NCBI RefSeq assembly: GCF_014652575.1
Contig: NZ_BMZB01000003.1
Coordinates: forward strand, 248,001-312,000
Length of the DNA: 64,000 bases
Direction: 5' to 3'
Source of the DNA: Asticcacaulis endophyticus
Lineage (GTDB): Bacteria; Pseudomonadota; Alphaproteobacteria; Caulobacterales; Caulobacteraceae
The notes beneath the pieces were generated by a model. It searched no databases and had not been told where the DNA came from. It saw only the letters and a program-made list of their open reading frames with translations. Every line of letters starts with the position of its first letter. Position 1 is the first letter of the stretch. This document shows, one piece after another, positions 39,064 through 46,842 of the stretch. Made by a program: the position numbers and the translations under genes.

Positions 39064-39921
39064 ATGTCCAGAATTGCCTATGTCGATGGCCGATATGTAC
39101 GTCATGCCAATGCCTGTGTTCATATCGAAGACCGGGGGTATCAGTTCGCTGATGCCGTTTATGAGGTTTGGTCGGTATTCAATGGCCGTTTGGCCGACAC
39201 ACAAGGCCATCTTGACCGGCTTGATCGCAGCCTGAATGAGCTGCGCATTGAGACACCAATGACACGTCCGGCGCTATTGGTGGTGCTCTATGAGGTCATT
39301 CGCCGCAACCGTATCAAGGACGGCATGGTTTACCTTCAGGTCAGCCGTGGCGCGGCCCCTCGCGATCATTTTTTCCCTGCTGGCGTAAAGCCCACTTTGG
39401 TGATAACGGCCCGATCTGTTGACCGCAAAGTAGCCGCAGCCAAGGCCGAAACTGGTATAAAAGTCATTACTCAACCCGATATTCGCTGGGGAAGATGTGA
39501 TATCAAAACCGTAGGTTTGCTGCCAAATGTATTGGCTAAACAAGCCGCCAAAGACGCAGGAGCTTCGGATGTTCTGTTTGTCGATAGCGAAGGTTTTATC
39601 ACCGAAGGCGGCTCGGCCAATGCCTATATCGTGGATCAGGCCGGTGTAATCCGCACGCGCAGTCTGACGGCAAATATACTGGCAGGTATAACGCGTGCAC
39701 AGCTCCTGAAGATTTTAGGCAGCACGGATATTCAGGTCAAAGAAGAGGCGTTTTCAGTCGCGCAAGCCCTGGGCGCCAAAGAAGTGTTTGTCACGGCGGC
39801 CACCAGCCTGGTTATGCCGATCGTTGACATCGACGGCCATAAAATCGCTGATGGCAAACCGGGGCCGGTGGCGACGGCTCTACGGGCCGCCTATATCGAG
39901 AATGCAATTGCGAACGCCTGA
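39064..39921 (+). CDS. dat: D-amino-acid transaminase (class IV PLP aminotransferase)
   Basis: PLP-dependent class IV aminotransferase of 285 residues, most like D-alanine transaminases, which supply D-glutamate or D-alanine for peptidoglycan. Characteristic parts: VHIEDRGYQFADAVYEVW at the N-terminus, QVSRGAAPRDHFFP, the PLP-binding Lys in RCDIKTVGLLPNVLAKQ, EGFITEGGSANAYIV and the phosphate-binding LTANILAGITR with a following SLVMPIVDIDG. Branched-chain aminotransferase and 4-amino-4-deoxychorismate lyase are related, but the RCDIKTVGLL segment is typical of D-amino-acid transaminases. It lies between ntrX and hfq, a conserved order in alphaproteobacteria. Confidence 0.85.
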   Translation: MSRIAYVDGRYVRHANACVHIEDRGYQFADAVYEVWSVFNGRLADTQGHLDRLDRSLNELRIETPMTRPALLVVLYEVIRRNRIKDGMVYLQVSRGAAPRDHFFPAGVKPTLVITARSVDRKVAAAKAETGIKVITQPDIRWGRCDIKTVGLLPNVLAKQAAKDAGASDVLFVDSEGFITEGGSANAYIVDQAGVIRTRSLTANILAGITRAQLLKILGSTDIQVKEEAFSVAQALGAKEVFVTAATSLVMPIVDIDGHKIADGKPGPVATALRAAYIENAIANA

Positions 39922-40045
39922 CATTTCGGATCGAAAATTTATCGTGTAAAGTGTTGCTCTTAGCTTGTGATGTGGCTTATGATACACATCTATGTCTGTG
40001 TGAGAGGTAATGTGCCTCTCAGGATTCAACGAGAAGGGCCAACCA

Positions 40046-40294
40046 ATGTCCCACGATAAAAAACAAAACCTGCAAGACACGTTTTTGAACAGTGTCCGCA
40101 AAACCAAAACCCCTTTGACCATCTTCCTCATCAATGGTGTGAAGCTTCAGGGCATTGTCAGCTGGTTTGACAATTTCTGTGTCCTGCTCCGCCGTGACGG
40201 TCAGTCGCAACTGGTTTACAAGCATGCGATATCGACCATCATGCCCGCCGCACCGGTGCAGCTCTATGAGCAAGAGGACGATTCCGACGATTAA
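40046..40294 (+). CDS. hfq: RNA chaperone Hfq
   Basis: Sm-like hexameric RNA chaperone that pairs small RNAs with mRNAs. The Sm1 motif is [22 protein letters not shown], and Sm2 is the [10 protein letters not shown] segment with the conserved Tyr-Lys-His. It is 82 residues with a short acidic C-terminal tail (QEDDSDD). The ATG at 40046 is chosen since GAGAAGGG lies 7 bases upstream; the frame is open 12 codons further back. hflX follows after 32 bases, the usual hfq-hflX order. Confidence 0.97.
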   Translation: MSHDKKQNLQDTFLNSVRKTKTPLTIFLINGVKLQGIVSWFDNFCVLLRRDGQSQLVYKHAISTIMPAAPVQLYEQEDDSDD

Positions 40295-40326
40295 GTCCGG
40301 AACTTTTCCGGGCATAAGGATTGATA

Positions 40327-41661
40327 TTGACCGGTAAATACGTAGATCACACACCTGACATTCAGCGCACGGTCGTGGTTGATCCTGAAATTTCGTTTCA
40401 CGGCTCGTCTCAAAAAGTAGAACAAGCCATTGAGCGTAAATATGATGACTCACGTCTTGATGAAGCTGTGGGCCTGGCACTTGCGCTTGACCTTGAGATC
40501 GTGGGCACTTTGACTGTGCGCGTACGCAAGCTTAATCCGGCTACATTGTTTGGCCAGGGTAAGGTCGATGATGTGCGCGTCATGTGTGAAGAGCTTGAGG
40601 CCAATCTGGTCGTTGTTAACGGCAGCTTGTCTCCGGTTCAGCAGCGCAATCTGGAAAAGGAATGGGGTGTAAAGGTCATTGACCGGACCGGCCTCATTCT
40701 TGAAATTTTCGGACGCAGGGCCCGTACTAACGAAGGCAAGCTACAGGTTGAACTGGCGCGCCTTGAGTACGAAAAATCAAGATTGGTGCGCACCTGGACC
40801 CACCTTGAGCGGCAACGCGCCACAGGTACAACCGGCGGCCCTGGGGAAACTCAGATCGAACTCGACCGGCGCATGATTGCGGACAAGATCAAGCAGCTAA
40901 AAAGTGAGCTGGAAGAAGTGCGCCGGACACGCGGACTGCACAGGTCTGCGCGGAAAAAAGTGCCATATCCGGTTGTCGCTTTGGTCGGATACACCAACGC
41001 CGGCAAATCGACCCTGTTCAATCATCTGACGCAGGCTGAGGTTCTGGCAAAGGACATGCTGTTTGCGACACTTGATACAACGCTGCGTACGCTTAAGCTG
41101 CCCAATGGACGCTCAGCGATCATTTCGGATACAGTTGGATTTATTTCCGATCTGCCGCACGAGTTGGTAGCTGCGTTTCGCGCAACGCTTGAAGAGGTCA
41201 TGGAAGCGGATTTGATCTTGCACGTTCGTGATATGTCGAATCCGGAAGCTGATGCCCAGGGTAAAGACGTCGAGCAGGTGCTTAAAGTCATCCTGCCGGA
41301 TTTGGATCGCAGCCGGATGATGGAAGTGTGGAACAAGATCGACCTGATGGATGACGATAGTCGCGACGTTTTACAGACGCGCGGCATCCTGCATAAGGCC
41401 GAAACCAAACCCTATCTGGTGTCTGCTATTACGGGAGAGGGGATTGATGCACTTTTGCAAGCCATCGCCCGCAAGGTCGATCAGGAGGGTACTGAGCTTG
41501 ATATCACCCTTGATCCCTCGCAAGGCAGCCTTATGGCATGGGTATATCAGAATGGACGTGTGCTTGACCGTTTTGACTATGAAGATGGCCGCGTCCAGCT
41601 TCATGTCAAATTGTCAGATCAGGCCTTGGGGCGTTATGAGCGGATGGCGGCAGAAGCCTAA
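40327..41661 (+). CDS. hflX: GTPase HflX
   Basis: Ribosome-associated GTPase that splits stalled 70S ribosomes under stress. The N-terminal domain has ALALDLEIVGT, NPATLFGQGKVDDV and GRRARTNEGKLQVELARLEYEKSRL, then RQRATGTTGGPGETQIELDRR. The G domain has G1 VGYTNAGKST, G3 DTVGFISDLPHELVAAF and G4 NKID. It is 444 residues from a TTG start at 40327, preferred because AAGGA is 6 bases upstream; TTG 40321 is also in frame. It converges with the HxlR regulator, with 8 bases between the stops. Confidence 0.95.
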   Translation: MTGKYVDHTPDIQRTVVVDPEISFHGSSQKVEQAIERKYDDSRLDEAVGLALALDLEIVGTLTVRVRKLNPATLFGQGKVDDVRVMCEELEANLVVVNGSLSPVQQRNLEKEWGVKVIDRTGLILEIFGRRARTNEGKLQVELARLEYEKSRLVRTWTHLERQRATGTTGGPGETQIELDRRMIADKIKQLKSELEEVRRTRGLHRSARKKVPYPVVALVGYTNAGKSTLFNHLTQAEVLAKDMLFATLDTTLRTLKLPNGRSAIISDTVGFISDLPHELVAAFRATLEEVMEADLILHVRDMSNPEADAQGKDVEQVLKVILPDLDRSRMMEVWNKIDLMDDDSRDVLQTRGILHKAETKPYLVSAITGEGIDALLQAIARKVDQEGTELDITLDPSQGSLMAWVYQNGRVLDRFDYEDGRVQLHVKLSDQALGRYERMAAEA

Positions 41662-41669
41662 AACACGCC

Positions 41670-42245
41670 CTAAAATAGACTCAGTGTTTCGTCGGAAAAC
41701 TCCACCTGAGCCACAATTTTAGACACGGCAGGATTAGAGTTAGAAGGGGTCGCGGTTTGCAGCCCCTTTATCATGCGGTTGGCAAAGGCGGGTTTGTTTT
41801 TTTCAATTTCAATTCGCAAGTCTTTGGGTGTGTCTGTCAATTCGTACTTATGAGTCCAGGACATAAACTCGACCAGTACCGGCGCCAGATCTGCGCCCTT
41901 TGAGGTCAAGCCATAGATAACTTTACGCTTATCAGTTGGGTCGATCTGGCGTGAAATCAGGCCGTAGGCTTCGAGCTTTACCAGGCGATCCGTCAGAATA
42001 TTTGTGGCGATTTTTTCCTCGGCGTTCAGGAAGGCCTGAAAGCTTTTTCGCCCCTTGAACATCAGATCGCGAATGATCAGCAGTGACCAGTTATCGCCCA
42101 CAGCCTCCAACGCCAGATTTATGGCGCACCGTGAGCGCGGCACTTTGGATACTGATGTTTTGGTGGCCTTCGGGGACGCTTTCTTCAGAGCCTTGGCCGG
42201 AGATTTACTGGTTTTCCGTGGCTGATTTTGAAGCGCTTTTGCCAT
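41670..42245 (-). CDS. HxlR-type winged-helix regulator with Lys/Ala/Ser/Pro-rich N-terminal tail
   Basis: A 191-residue DNA-binding protein. From residue about 39 it has the HxlR-family pattern: CAINLALEAVGDNWSLLIIRDLMFKGRKSFQAF, IATNILTDRLVKLEAYGLISRQ and VIYGLTSKGADLAPVLVEFM. The first 38 residues are very basic and low complexity (Lys/Ala/Ser/Pro/Thr with repeated AKALKK and SPKATK-like runs), which resembles the tails of histone H1-like or other DNA-binding proteins. HxlR regulators respond to aldehydes, oxidants or disulfides; the ligand here is unknown. The tail is unusual for the family and is a separate finding. Confidence 0.8.
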   Translation of the reverse strand: MAKALQNQPRKTSKSPAKALKKASPKATKTSVSKVPRSRCAINLALEAVGDNWSLLIIRDLMFKGRKSFQAFLNAEEKIATNILTDRLVKLEAYGLISRQIDPTDKRKVIYGLTSKGADLAPVLVEFMSWTHKYELTDTPKDLRIEIEKNKPAFANRMIKGLQTATPSNSNPAVSKIVAQVEFSDETLSLF

Positions 42246-42459
42246 ATTAACACCACGCCTGATTTACTTGTGATGCAAAAGCCTTATCCGATTCTGGAGG
42301 ATCGCGACAAGGCTACTTGCAAAATGGAATTGAAGCCATCACCGGACTATTTTCAATTCACAGCATAATCCACATTAAAATCATGCCCCTTGACATCGAT
42401 CGCTTGTCAGAGCGTGCGACTCCGCCAAACATCATGACACGTTTTTGCAGGGGCTCGCC

Positions 42460-42699
42460 ATGACATTTAAATGTGACACACCACTGTCTGACTTGCCGGA
42501 ATCGGGGCGCATCCAAATCCGCTGCACGAAATGCGGATTAATGCGCCAAACGACACCACGCGACCTGATGCGTGTCGGGCGTTTCAATGCCAATATAAAA
42601 CTCGACCAGTTGGAACGGGCTTTTGAGTGCGACCGTCAGGTTTGCCGCAGCCCGGTTACGTTTACCCCCTTTGGCGCTATTGGCACCCTGACCGCCTAA
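42460..42699 (+). CDS. Small conserved-looking protein with two Cys pairs
   Basis: A 79-residue hydrophilic protein. It has a CTKCG pair (in IQIRCTKCGLM) and a second Cys cluster CDRQVC near residues 57-62, followed by PVTFTPFG. The spacing is like a small zinc-binding motif. I do not recognise a named family. The ATG at 42460 is used; an in-frame start at 42445 would add five residues. It is isolated between the HxlR gene (divergent) and the transporter, so it may be an independent unit. Base composition and codon use look like those of the neighbours. Confidence 0.6.
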   Translation: MTFKCDTPLSDLPESGRIQIRCTKCGLMRQTTPRDLMRVGRFNANIKLDQLERAFECDRQVCRSPVTFTPFGAIGTLTA

Positions 42700-42790
42700 G
42701 CGTCTGTGCGTACTCACTCAAAAAAATGTGATTAGCCATGATAGCCAAGATAGTGAACATTGTTCACGATAAAATTCGGGGCGGAAATCA

Positions 42791-44176
42791 GTGTCTAAAT
42801 CCATAAATCCTACGCAGTCATCATCCCAAGTCAACATGGCTCAGTTATTGGCCTTTGTCGGGCCGTGCCTGCCGTTCGCCGCCCTTGGCTTACCGTTGGC
42901 CGTTATATTGTCTGAATATTATGCCAGCGAAATTGGTCTCAGCCTTGGAACGGTTGGCCTGATTTTCATGAGCGTCAGACTTGTCGATATATTCGTTGAT
43001 CCGGTTGTTGGCTGGGCGATGGACAAGACACGTACGCGGTTTGGGCGGTTTAAAGTCTGGATGGCCATTTGCCTGCCCATCCTTTTTGTCAGCACGGGAT
43101 TCATCTTCTTAGCCCCCACAGGCGCGTCGCCCGCTTACCTGTGGGTGTGGTTACTGGTTATCTATATTGGCTTTTCAATTGCGGCCCTGTCGCAGTCTAG
43201 CTGGGGCTCAGTGTTATCGACTGACTACGATGAGCGAACTAAAATCTTTGCCTGGTGGCAGATGGCCAATATTGTCGGCATAATCGCCGTTTTGCTAATT
43301 CCGGTTATAGTTCAGTCGGTTTTACACGGAACCTATCGTCAGGCCGTACAATATATGGGCCTGTTCATAATGGTTTTGTTGCCCATTATGATCGGTATCG
43401 CCCTCTGGAAGGTGCCGGAGACGCAATCCGATGCGCCACTTCACAATGTCCGCATCAGCGACTATTTCCGAATGCTTAAACGACCGAATGTCATTCGGGT
43501 GCTGCTTGCCGATCTTTGGTTAGGTCTGGCTCCGGGCATCATGGGCGCTTTGTTCTTTTTCTATTTTATGCAGACCAAAGGGCTAACGCGCGAGCAGTGC
43601 TCAATCAGCATGTTCCTGTATTTCGTCGCAGGACTGGTCGGGGCACCGTTGTGGACCTGGGCCTCTAAAAAGTACAATAAGCATCGTACACTTATTGTCT
43701 CGGCGCTGATTTTTGCGGCGGTCTATGCGTTGCTGGCCTTCCTGCCTGCTGGAAACTTCCTGCTGGCCGCCTTTTTGGTGTTTCTGGCAGGCATTCCCTA
43801 TGCCGCCTCCTTACTGCTGACGCGCGCCCTGATGGCCGATATCGGCGACGAAGTGCTGGCTGAGTCCGGGCAGGACCACAAAGGTGCGCTAATGTCGATA
43901 TTGTCGGCCACCACCAAGCTGGGGTACGCATTTTCGGTTCTTACCATGTCGGCATTGGCCGCTTTGGGATTTGATAACAAGGCGGCTTACAACACGCCTG
44001 AGGCTTTGATGTGGGTTCAGATATTTTTCATAGGGCTGCCGGTCGTCTTTCTTTTGCTGGGGGCGTGGGCTATGAAATCCTATGACCTGACGCCTGAACG
44101 GTTCGCGAAAATTCAGGCCATGCTCGCCGACAAAGGATTGATACGCCATGCCCCTTCCCAATCGCCCGGCCATTGA
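42791..44176 (+). CDS. MFS transporter, GPH (glycoside-pentoside-hexuronide:cation) family
   Basis: A 461-residue, 12-helix inner-membrane symporter of the GPH family (melibiose carrier type). Family marks are the early FVDPVVGWAMDKTRTRFGRFK stretch after helix 2 (the DKTRTRFGRFK loop) and LFFFYFMQTKGL at helix 7, and the half-way loop between helices 6 and 7 holds VRISDYFRMLKRPN. The substrate is probably a sugar or glycoside, but the family also includes other cargo. The first codon is GTG, with GGGGCGGAAATCA before it. The last 29 bases overlap mazG. No sugar-use genes are beside it. Confidence 0.85.
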   Translation: MSKSINPTQSSSQVNMAQLLAFVGPCLPFAALGLPLAVILSEYYASEIGLSLGTVGLIFMSVRLVDIFVDPVVGWAMDKTRTRFGRFKVWMAICLPILFVSTGFIFLAPTGASPAYLWVWLLVIYIGFSIAALSQSSWGSVLSTDYDERTKIFAWWQMANIVGIIAVLLIPVIVQSVLHGTYRQAVQYMGLFIMVLLPIMIGIALWKVPETQSDAPLHNVRISDYFRMLKRPNVIRVLLADLWLGLAPGIMGALFFFYFMQTKGLTREQCSISMFLYFVAGLVGAPLWTWASKKYNKHRTLIVSALIFAAVYALLAFLPAGNFLLAAFLVFLAGIPYAASLLLTRALMADIGDEVLAESGQDHKGALMSILSATTKLGYAFSVLTMSALAALGFDNKAAYNTPEALMWVQIFFIGLPVVFLLLGAWAMKSYDLTPERFAKIQAMLADKGLIRHAPSQSPGH

Positions 44177-44963
44177 CGACCTTTTGGAAGTTATGAACCG
44201 GCTGCGGGCAAGGGAAGGCGGTTGCCCATGGGATATTGAGCAGACCTTCGATACCATAGCGCCTTACACCATCGAAGAGGCCTACGAAGTCGCAGATGCG
44301 ATTGCGCGCAAGGATATGCGTGACCTAAAGGAAGAACTAGGGGATCTGCTGTTTCAGGTCGTATTCCATGGCCATATCGCCAAGGAGCAGGGGCTGTTCG
44401 ATTTTGATGATATTGCCCGTGCGATGACGGATAAATTGATCCGCAGACACCCGCATGTTTTTGGGGCTGAGTCTGAGCGGACTTCTGACGAACAGACCGT
44501 GGCCTGGGAGGCCATAAAGGCTGAGGAACGCAAATCCAAAGCCAAACATGGCATTCTGGATGATGTGCCTATTGGGCTGCCAGCGCTTACCCGTGCCGCG
44601 AAACTTACCAAACGCGCCGCACGGGTTGGTTTTGACTGGCCGGATCTTCGGGATGTGCTAGCCAAACTGGATGAAGAAACCGAGGAACTAAAGGTTGAGA
44701 TCGAGGCGGGTAATCTCGAAAATGCCAAGGCTGAACTGGGAGATTTGTTGTTTGTAATGGCTAATTTAGCCAGAAAACTTGATGTAGACCCTGAGGAAGC
44801 TCTACGGGGGACTAATGCAAAATTCGTCCGCCGGTTTTCAGTGATTGAAAGCGCACTTGCCGAACGCGGCCTGACGCCGGATCAGTCCAATCTGGAAGAC
44901 ATGGACGCGCTCTGGAACGAAGCTAAAAAGGCCGAGCGCGATGCGGCATCCGACCTGAGTTAA
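44148..44963 (+). CDS. mazG: Nucleoside triphosphate pyrophosphohydrolase MazG
   Basis: All-alpha NTP pyrophosphatase that removes the beta-gamma pyrophosphate from (d)NTPs. It has two tandem MazG domains. The first begins CPWDIEQTFDTIAPYTIEEAYEVADAI with EELGDLLFQVVFHGHIA; the second is FDWPDLRDVLAKLDEETEELKVEIE with KAELGDLLFVMANLARKL, both carrying the EExE and ExxD Mg-binding residues. It is 271 residues, the usual length. Its start lies within the last codons of the transporter gene, and its ribosome site is inside that gene. Confidence 0.95.
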   Translation: MPLPNRPAIDDLLEVMNRLRAREGGCPWDIEQTFDTIAPYTIEEAYEVADAIARKDMRDLKEELGDLLFQVVFHGHIAKEQGLFDFDDIARAMTDKLIRRHPHVFGAESERTSDEQTVAWEAIKAEERKSKAKHGILDDVPIGLPALTRAAKLTKRAARVGFDWPDLRDVLAKLDEETEELKVEIEAGNLENAKAELGDLLFVMANLARKLDVDPEEALRGTNAKFVRRFSVIESALAERGLTPDQSNLEDMDALWNEAKKAERDAASDLS

Positions 44964-45029
44964 ATCCTGATACCCATCTACGGCCGCAAAGTCGGTAAAA
45001 GTGCGAATGGTAAGCAGACCGCTTACGTA

Positions 45030-45734
45030 TCAGAGGCGAAAACCGCTCTGAATAGTTTCATCTCGTCGAGCGTTGCTGATCGCTGCTTTGCCTACAGTGC
45101 GCAGGAAAGCTTCCTTTGAGGATGTAGCTTCATCAAGAAGATGACGCTTATACAGGGAAACATAGAGAGCGACGGAATAGGCTTGGCAATTGATCGAGCG
45201 TTCAGGATTGAACTCAATGTCGGTAAAAGCTGAATAATTTAGAACCGGTTCGGCCAAGCTGGGCTGCTTTTTTAGTGCATTTATATAGAGCCAATCATAG
45301 AACGCAGTTTGTGGTTCAAGTGCCCAATCCGTGCCGAAAAAACGAAATCCAGTCAGACGGCCAGACGATCGCAACCGCTCGTCTTTTTTCGCTTCGAGTG
45401 ATGTCATGCCTAAAATGTCAGTAAAAGGACCGCCACGCTCAAAGACTTTGCTGCTTTGATACGCACACTCCACGCAAAATGTTTTTTTATATTTTATGGT
45501 TGTGAATGACAGATTGAATGCGCTGAGCGCCACCCCTAGTTCATCGCGAGACTTACTGGACACCTCAAGAATCTTGCTGATACTGGGCAGTCTGCTCGCA
45601 GCAGCGTGCAAGGAATCGACTGATTTTTGCTTCTGCGATGCAGCCATACCGGGAAACCACTGGAAATCAACGTACTTCGTGCGAACTAATGCAGATCCTT
45701 CAGTGACGGGGATAAAGATAGGTCTCTCTGCCAT
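45030..45734 (-). CDS. darG: DarT1-associated NADAR-family antitoxin (DarG1 type)
   Basis: A 234-residue protein whose central part has the pattern of NADAR domains: FCVECAYQSSKVFERGGPFTD, then EAKKDERLRSSGRL, then FRFFGTDWALEPQTAFYDWLYINAL (about residues 86-160). The E..YQ..K signature is the usual NADAR active-site mark. NADAR proteins paired with DarT1 remove the ADP-ribose from DNA and act as antitoxin. It starts 8 bases after the stop of the DarT gene, with the ribosome site TAGGTAAG overlapping that stop, so translation is likely coupled. The start ATG at 45734 is preferred. It converges with mazG, leaving a 66-base gap. The exact subtype is a pattern judgement. Confidence 0.8.
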   Translation of the reverse strand: MAERPIFIPVTEGSALVRTKYVDFQWFPGMAASQKQKSVDSLHAAASRLPSISKILEVSSKSRDELGVALSAFNLSFTTIKYKKTFCVECAYQSSKVFERGGPFTDILGMTSLEAKKDERLRSSGRLTGFRFFGTDWALEPQTAFYDWLYINALKKQPSLAEPVLNYSAFTDIEFNPERSINCQAYSVALYVSLYKRHLLDEATSSKEAFLRTVGKAAISNARRDETIQSGFRL

Positions 45735-45742
45735 TAACTTAC

Positions 45743-46396
45743 CTATTGATACTTCCTAAAATATCCACGAGTGGCAAACATCCCCTTGTTATTCGCGTGA
45801 ATGTAAGTCTTTCTGTCGCCAAGATGAGCGACGTAGGTGTCACGCACTGCCGCTTTCTCAAAGACAGCTCCGATGATGTCCTGTGGTTCCACCACATCAA
45901 AGACAAGAACTTCTGCTTGAACATCAGTGGGGTCGAATGCTTTGAGTTTCTGGTCTTCTCGTGGGGAATGATCTTCGATTTCCTCGAACATCCCTACAAA
46001 GGCCTGAGATGCCTTAAGTACGTCAATATGCAAATTACTTATACGAGCATCTGCCGCATTGTGGCGGCAGAACGCACAATCCTTAGTCCAGAGCACTGAC
46101 GGGCGAAGCACGAGCACAGTCCAATCAACATCTTTGCAGTCCATCCTGTACTTGTAAAACATCTGACTGTTCGGAAAGCCGATGGAAACCGATGTTCCAT
46201 CGGGGTGGCCGTCCAAGCGGATTTCATCATTTATTTGCGGTGCAACACCAATCTCATTGCTCCGACTAATTGGATAAAGTCCATGCTGCATGATCGAGGG
46301 CAGGTTTGCAACACGCGTAAAATGTAACAGATAGGGAACTTCGATCGCTTTTGCGTGTGCCTGAATCGCCTGCTTAGACATATTTCGCCCAGTCAT
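45743..46396 (-). CDS. darT: DarT-type DNA ADP-ribosyltransferase toxin
   Basis: A 217-residue toxin of the DarT (DUF4433) family, which transfers ADP-ribose from NAD+ onto single-stranded DNA and blocks replication, for example after phage infection. The motifs seen are LLHFTRVANLPSIMQHGL with H25, NDEIRLDGHPDGTSVSIGFPN in the core, the hydrophobic QMFYKYRM and WTVLVLRPSVLW strands, and the catalytic Glu E162 in VQAEVLVFDVVEP. The start is uncertain between ATG 46396 and ATG 46381 (MSKQAIQ). It comes first in the pair darT-darG, and it lies between a convergent mazG and a duplicated tRNA-Ser 3' end. The context suggests an acquired island. Confidence 0.83.
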   Translation of the reverse strand: MTGRNMSKQAIQAHAKAIEVPYLLHFTRVANLPSIMQHGLYPISRSNEIGVAPQINDEIRLDGHPDGTSVSIGFPNSQMFYKYRMDCKDVDWTVLVLRPSVLWTKDCAFCRHNAADARISNLHIDVLKASQAFVGMFEEIEDHSPREDQKLKAFDPTDVQAEVLVFDVVEPQDIIGAVFEKAAVRDTYVAHLGDRKTYIHANNKGMFATRGYFRKYQ

Positions 46397-46462
46397 TGTA
46401 TGCTAGCTCGGGATGGTCGCGCAATCACAACCAAATGGCAAGTGCGGATCGTTGCGTATACC

Positions 46463-46480
46463 GGCGGACAGAGTGAGATT
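46463..46480 (+). repeat. Copy of the tRNA-Ser 3' end (possible att remnant)
   Basis: An 18-base direct repeat, identical to 46615-46632, which is the acceptor and T-arm end of tRNA-Ser. It stands 135 bases away from the tRNA, between it and darT. Such duplications of tRNA 3' ends are the trace that integrase-driven islands leave. Confidence 0.6.
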
Positions 46481-46569
46481 GGCTGCGCTTCGCTGCGCCG
46501 AAACCTACGCGCTAGGGCGCTACGGTTTTCGAACTCGCTTTCATCCGTGAGCTCAAGTCCACGCTCAGC

Positions 46570-46614
46570 ACTTCAATAAAAAAGGCCCCATAACGGGGCC
46601 ATTTTTATTGAAGT
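46570..46614 (-). terminator. Strong terminator directly after tRNA-Ser
   Basis: Two 20-base arms (46570-46589 and 46595-46614) are complementary except for one mismatch, with an ATAAC loop. On the minus strand the stem follows the tRNA CCA and ends in TTTTTTATT. The outer arm even includes the last base of the tRNA. Confidence 0.85.
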
Positions 46615-46703
46615 GGCGGACAGAGTGAGATTCGAACTCACGGTAGGCTTCCACCTACGGCGGTTTTCAAGACCGCTGCCTTAAACCACTCGGCCATCTG
46701 TCC
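46614..46703 (-). tRNA. tRNA-Ser (anticodon TGA)
   Basis: Class II tRNA with acceptor GGACAGA/TCTGTCC, D-arm GGCCGAGTGGTTTAAGGC, anticodon loop CTTGAAA (anticodon TGA), a variable arm CGTAGGTGGAAGCCTACC, T-loop GTTCGAATC, discriminator G and an encoded CCA (46614-46616 on the plus strand reads TGG). It reads towards the darT side of the window. Its 3' end has a second partial copy at 46463-46480. Confidence 0.95.
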
Positions 46704-46842
46704 GCACGAGCAAGGTTTTGGGTCATAACCCGACTTTCCCGCAATTCCAAGCCGTTAACTAAGATTTTTCTCATTTTCAATAAATTATACACAAGCCTCA
46801 TCACTTGATGGGGGCGGCAATGTGTAATGCGTAGGGTACGGG

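Noticed and set aside
44964-45100. Open stretch after mazG that reads like a protein piece (possible recombinase remnant)
   Set aside because: It runs antisense through darG, has no start, and shows no clear integrase residues; probably chance.
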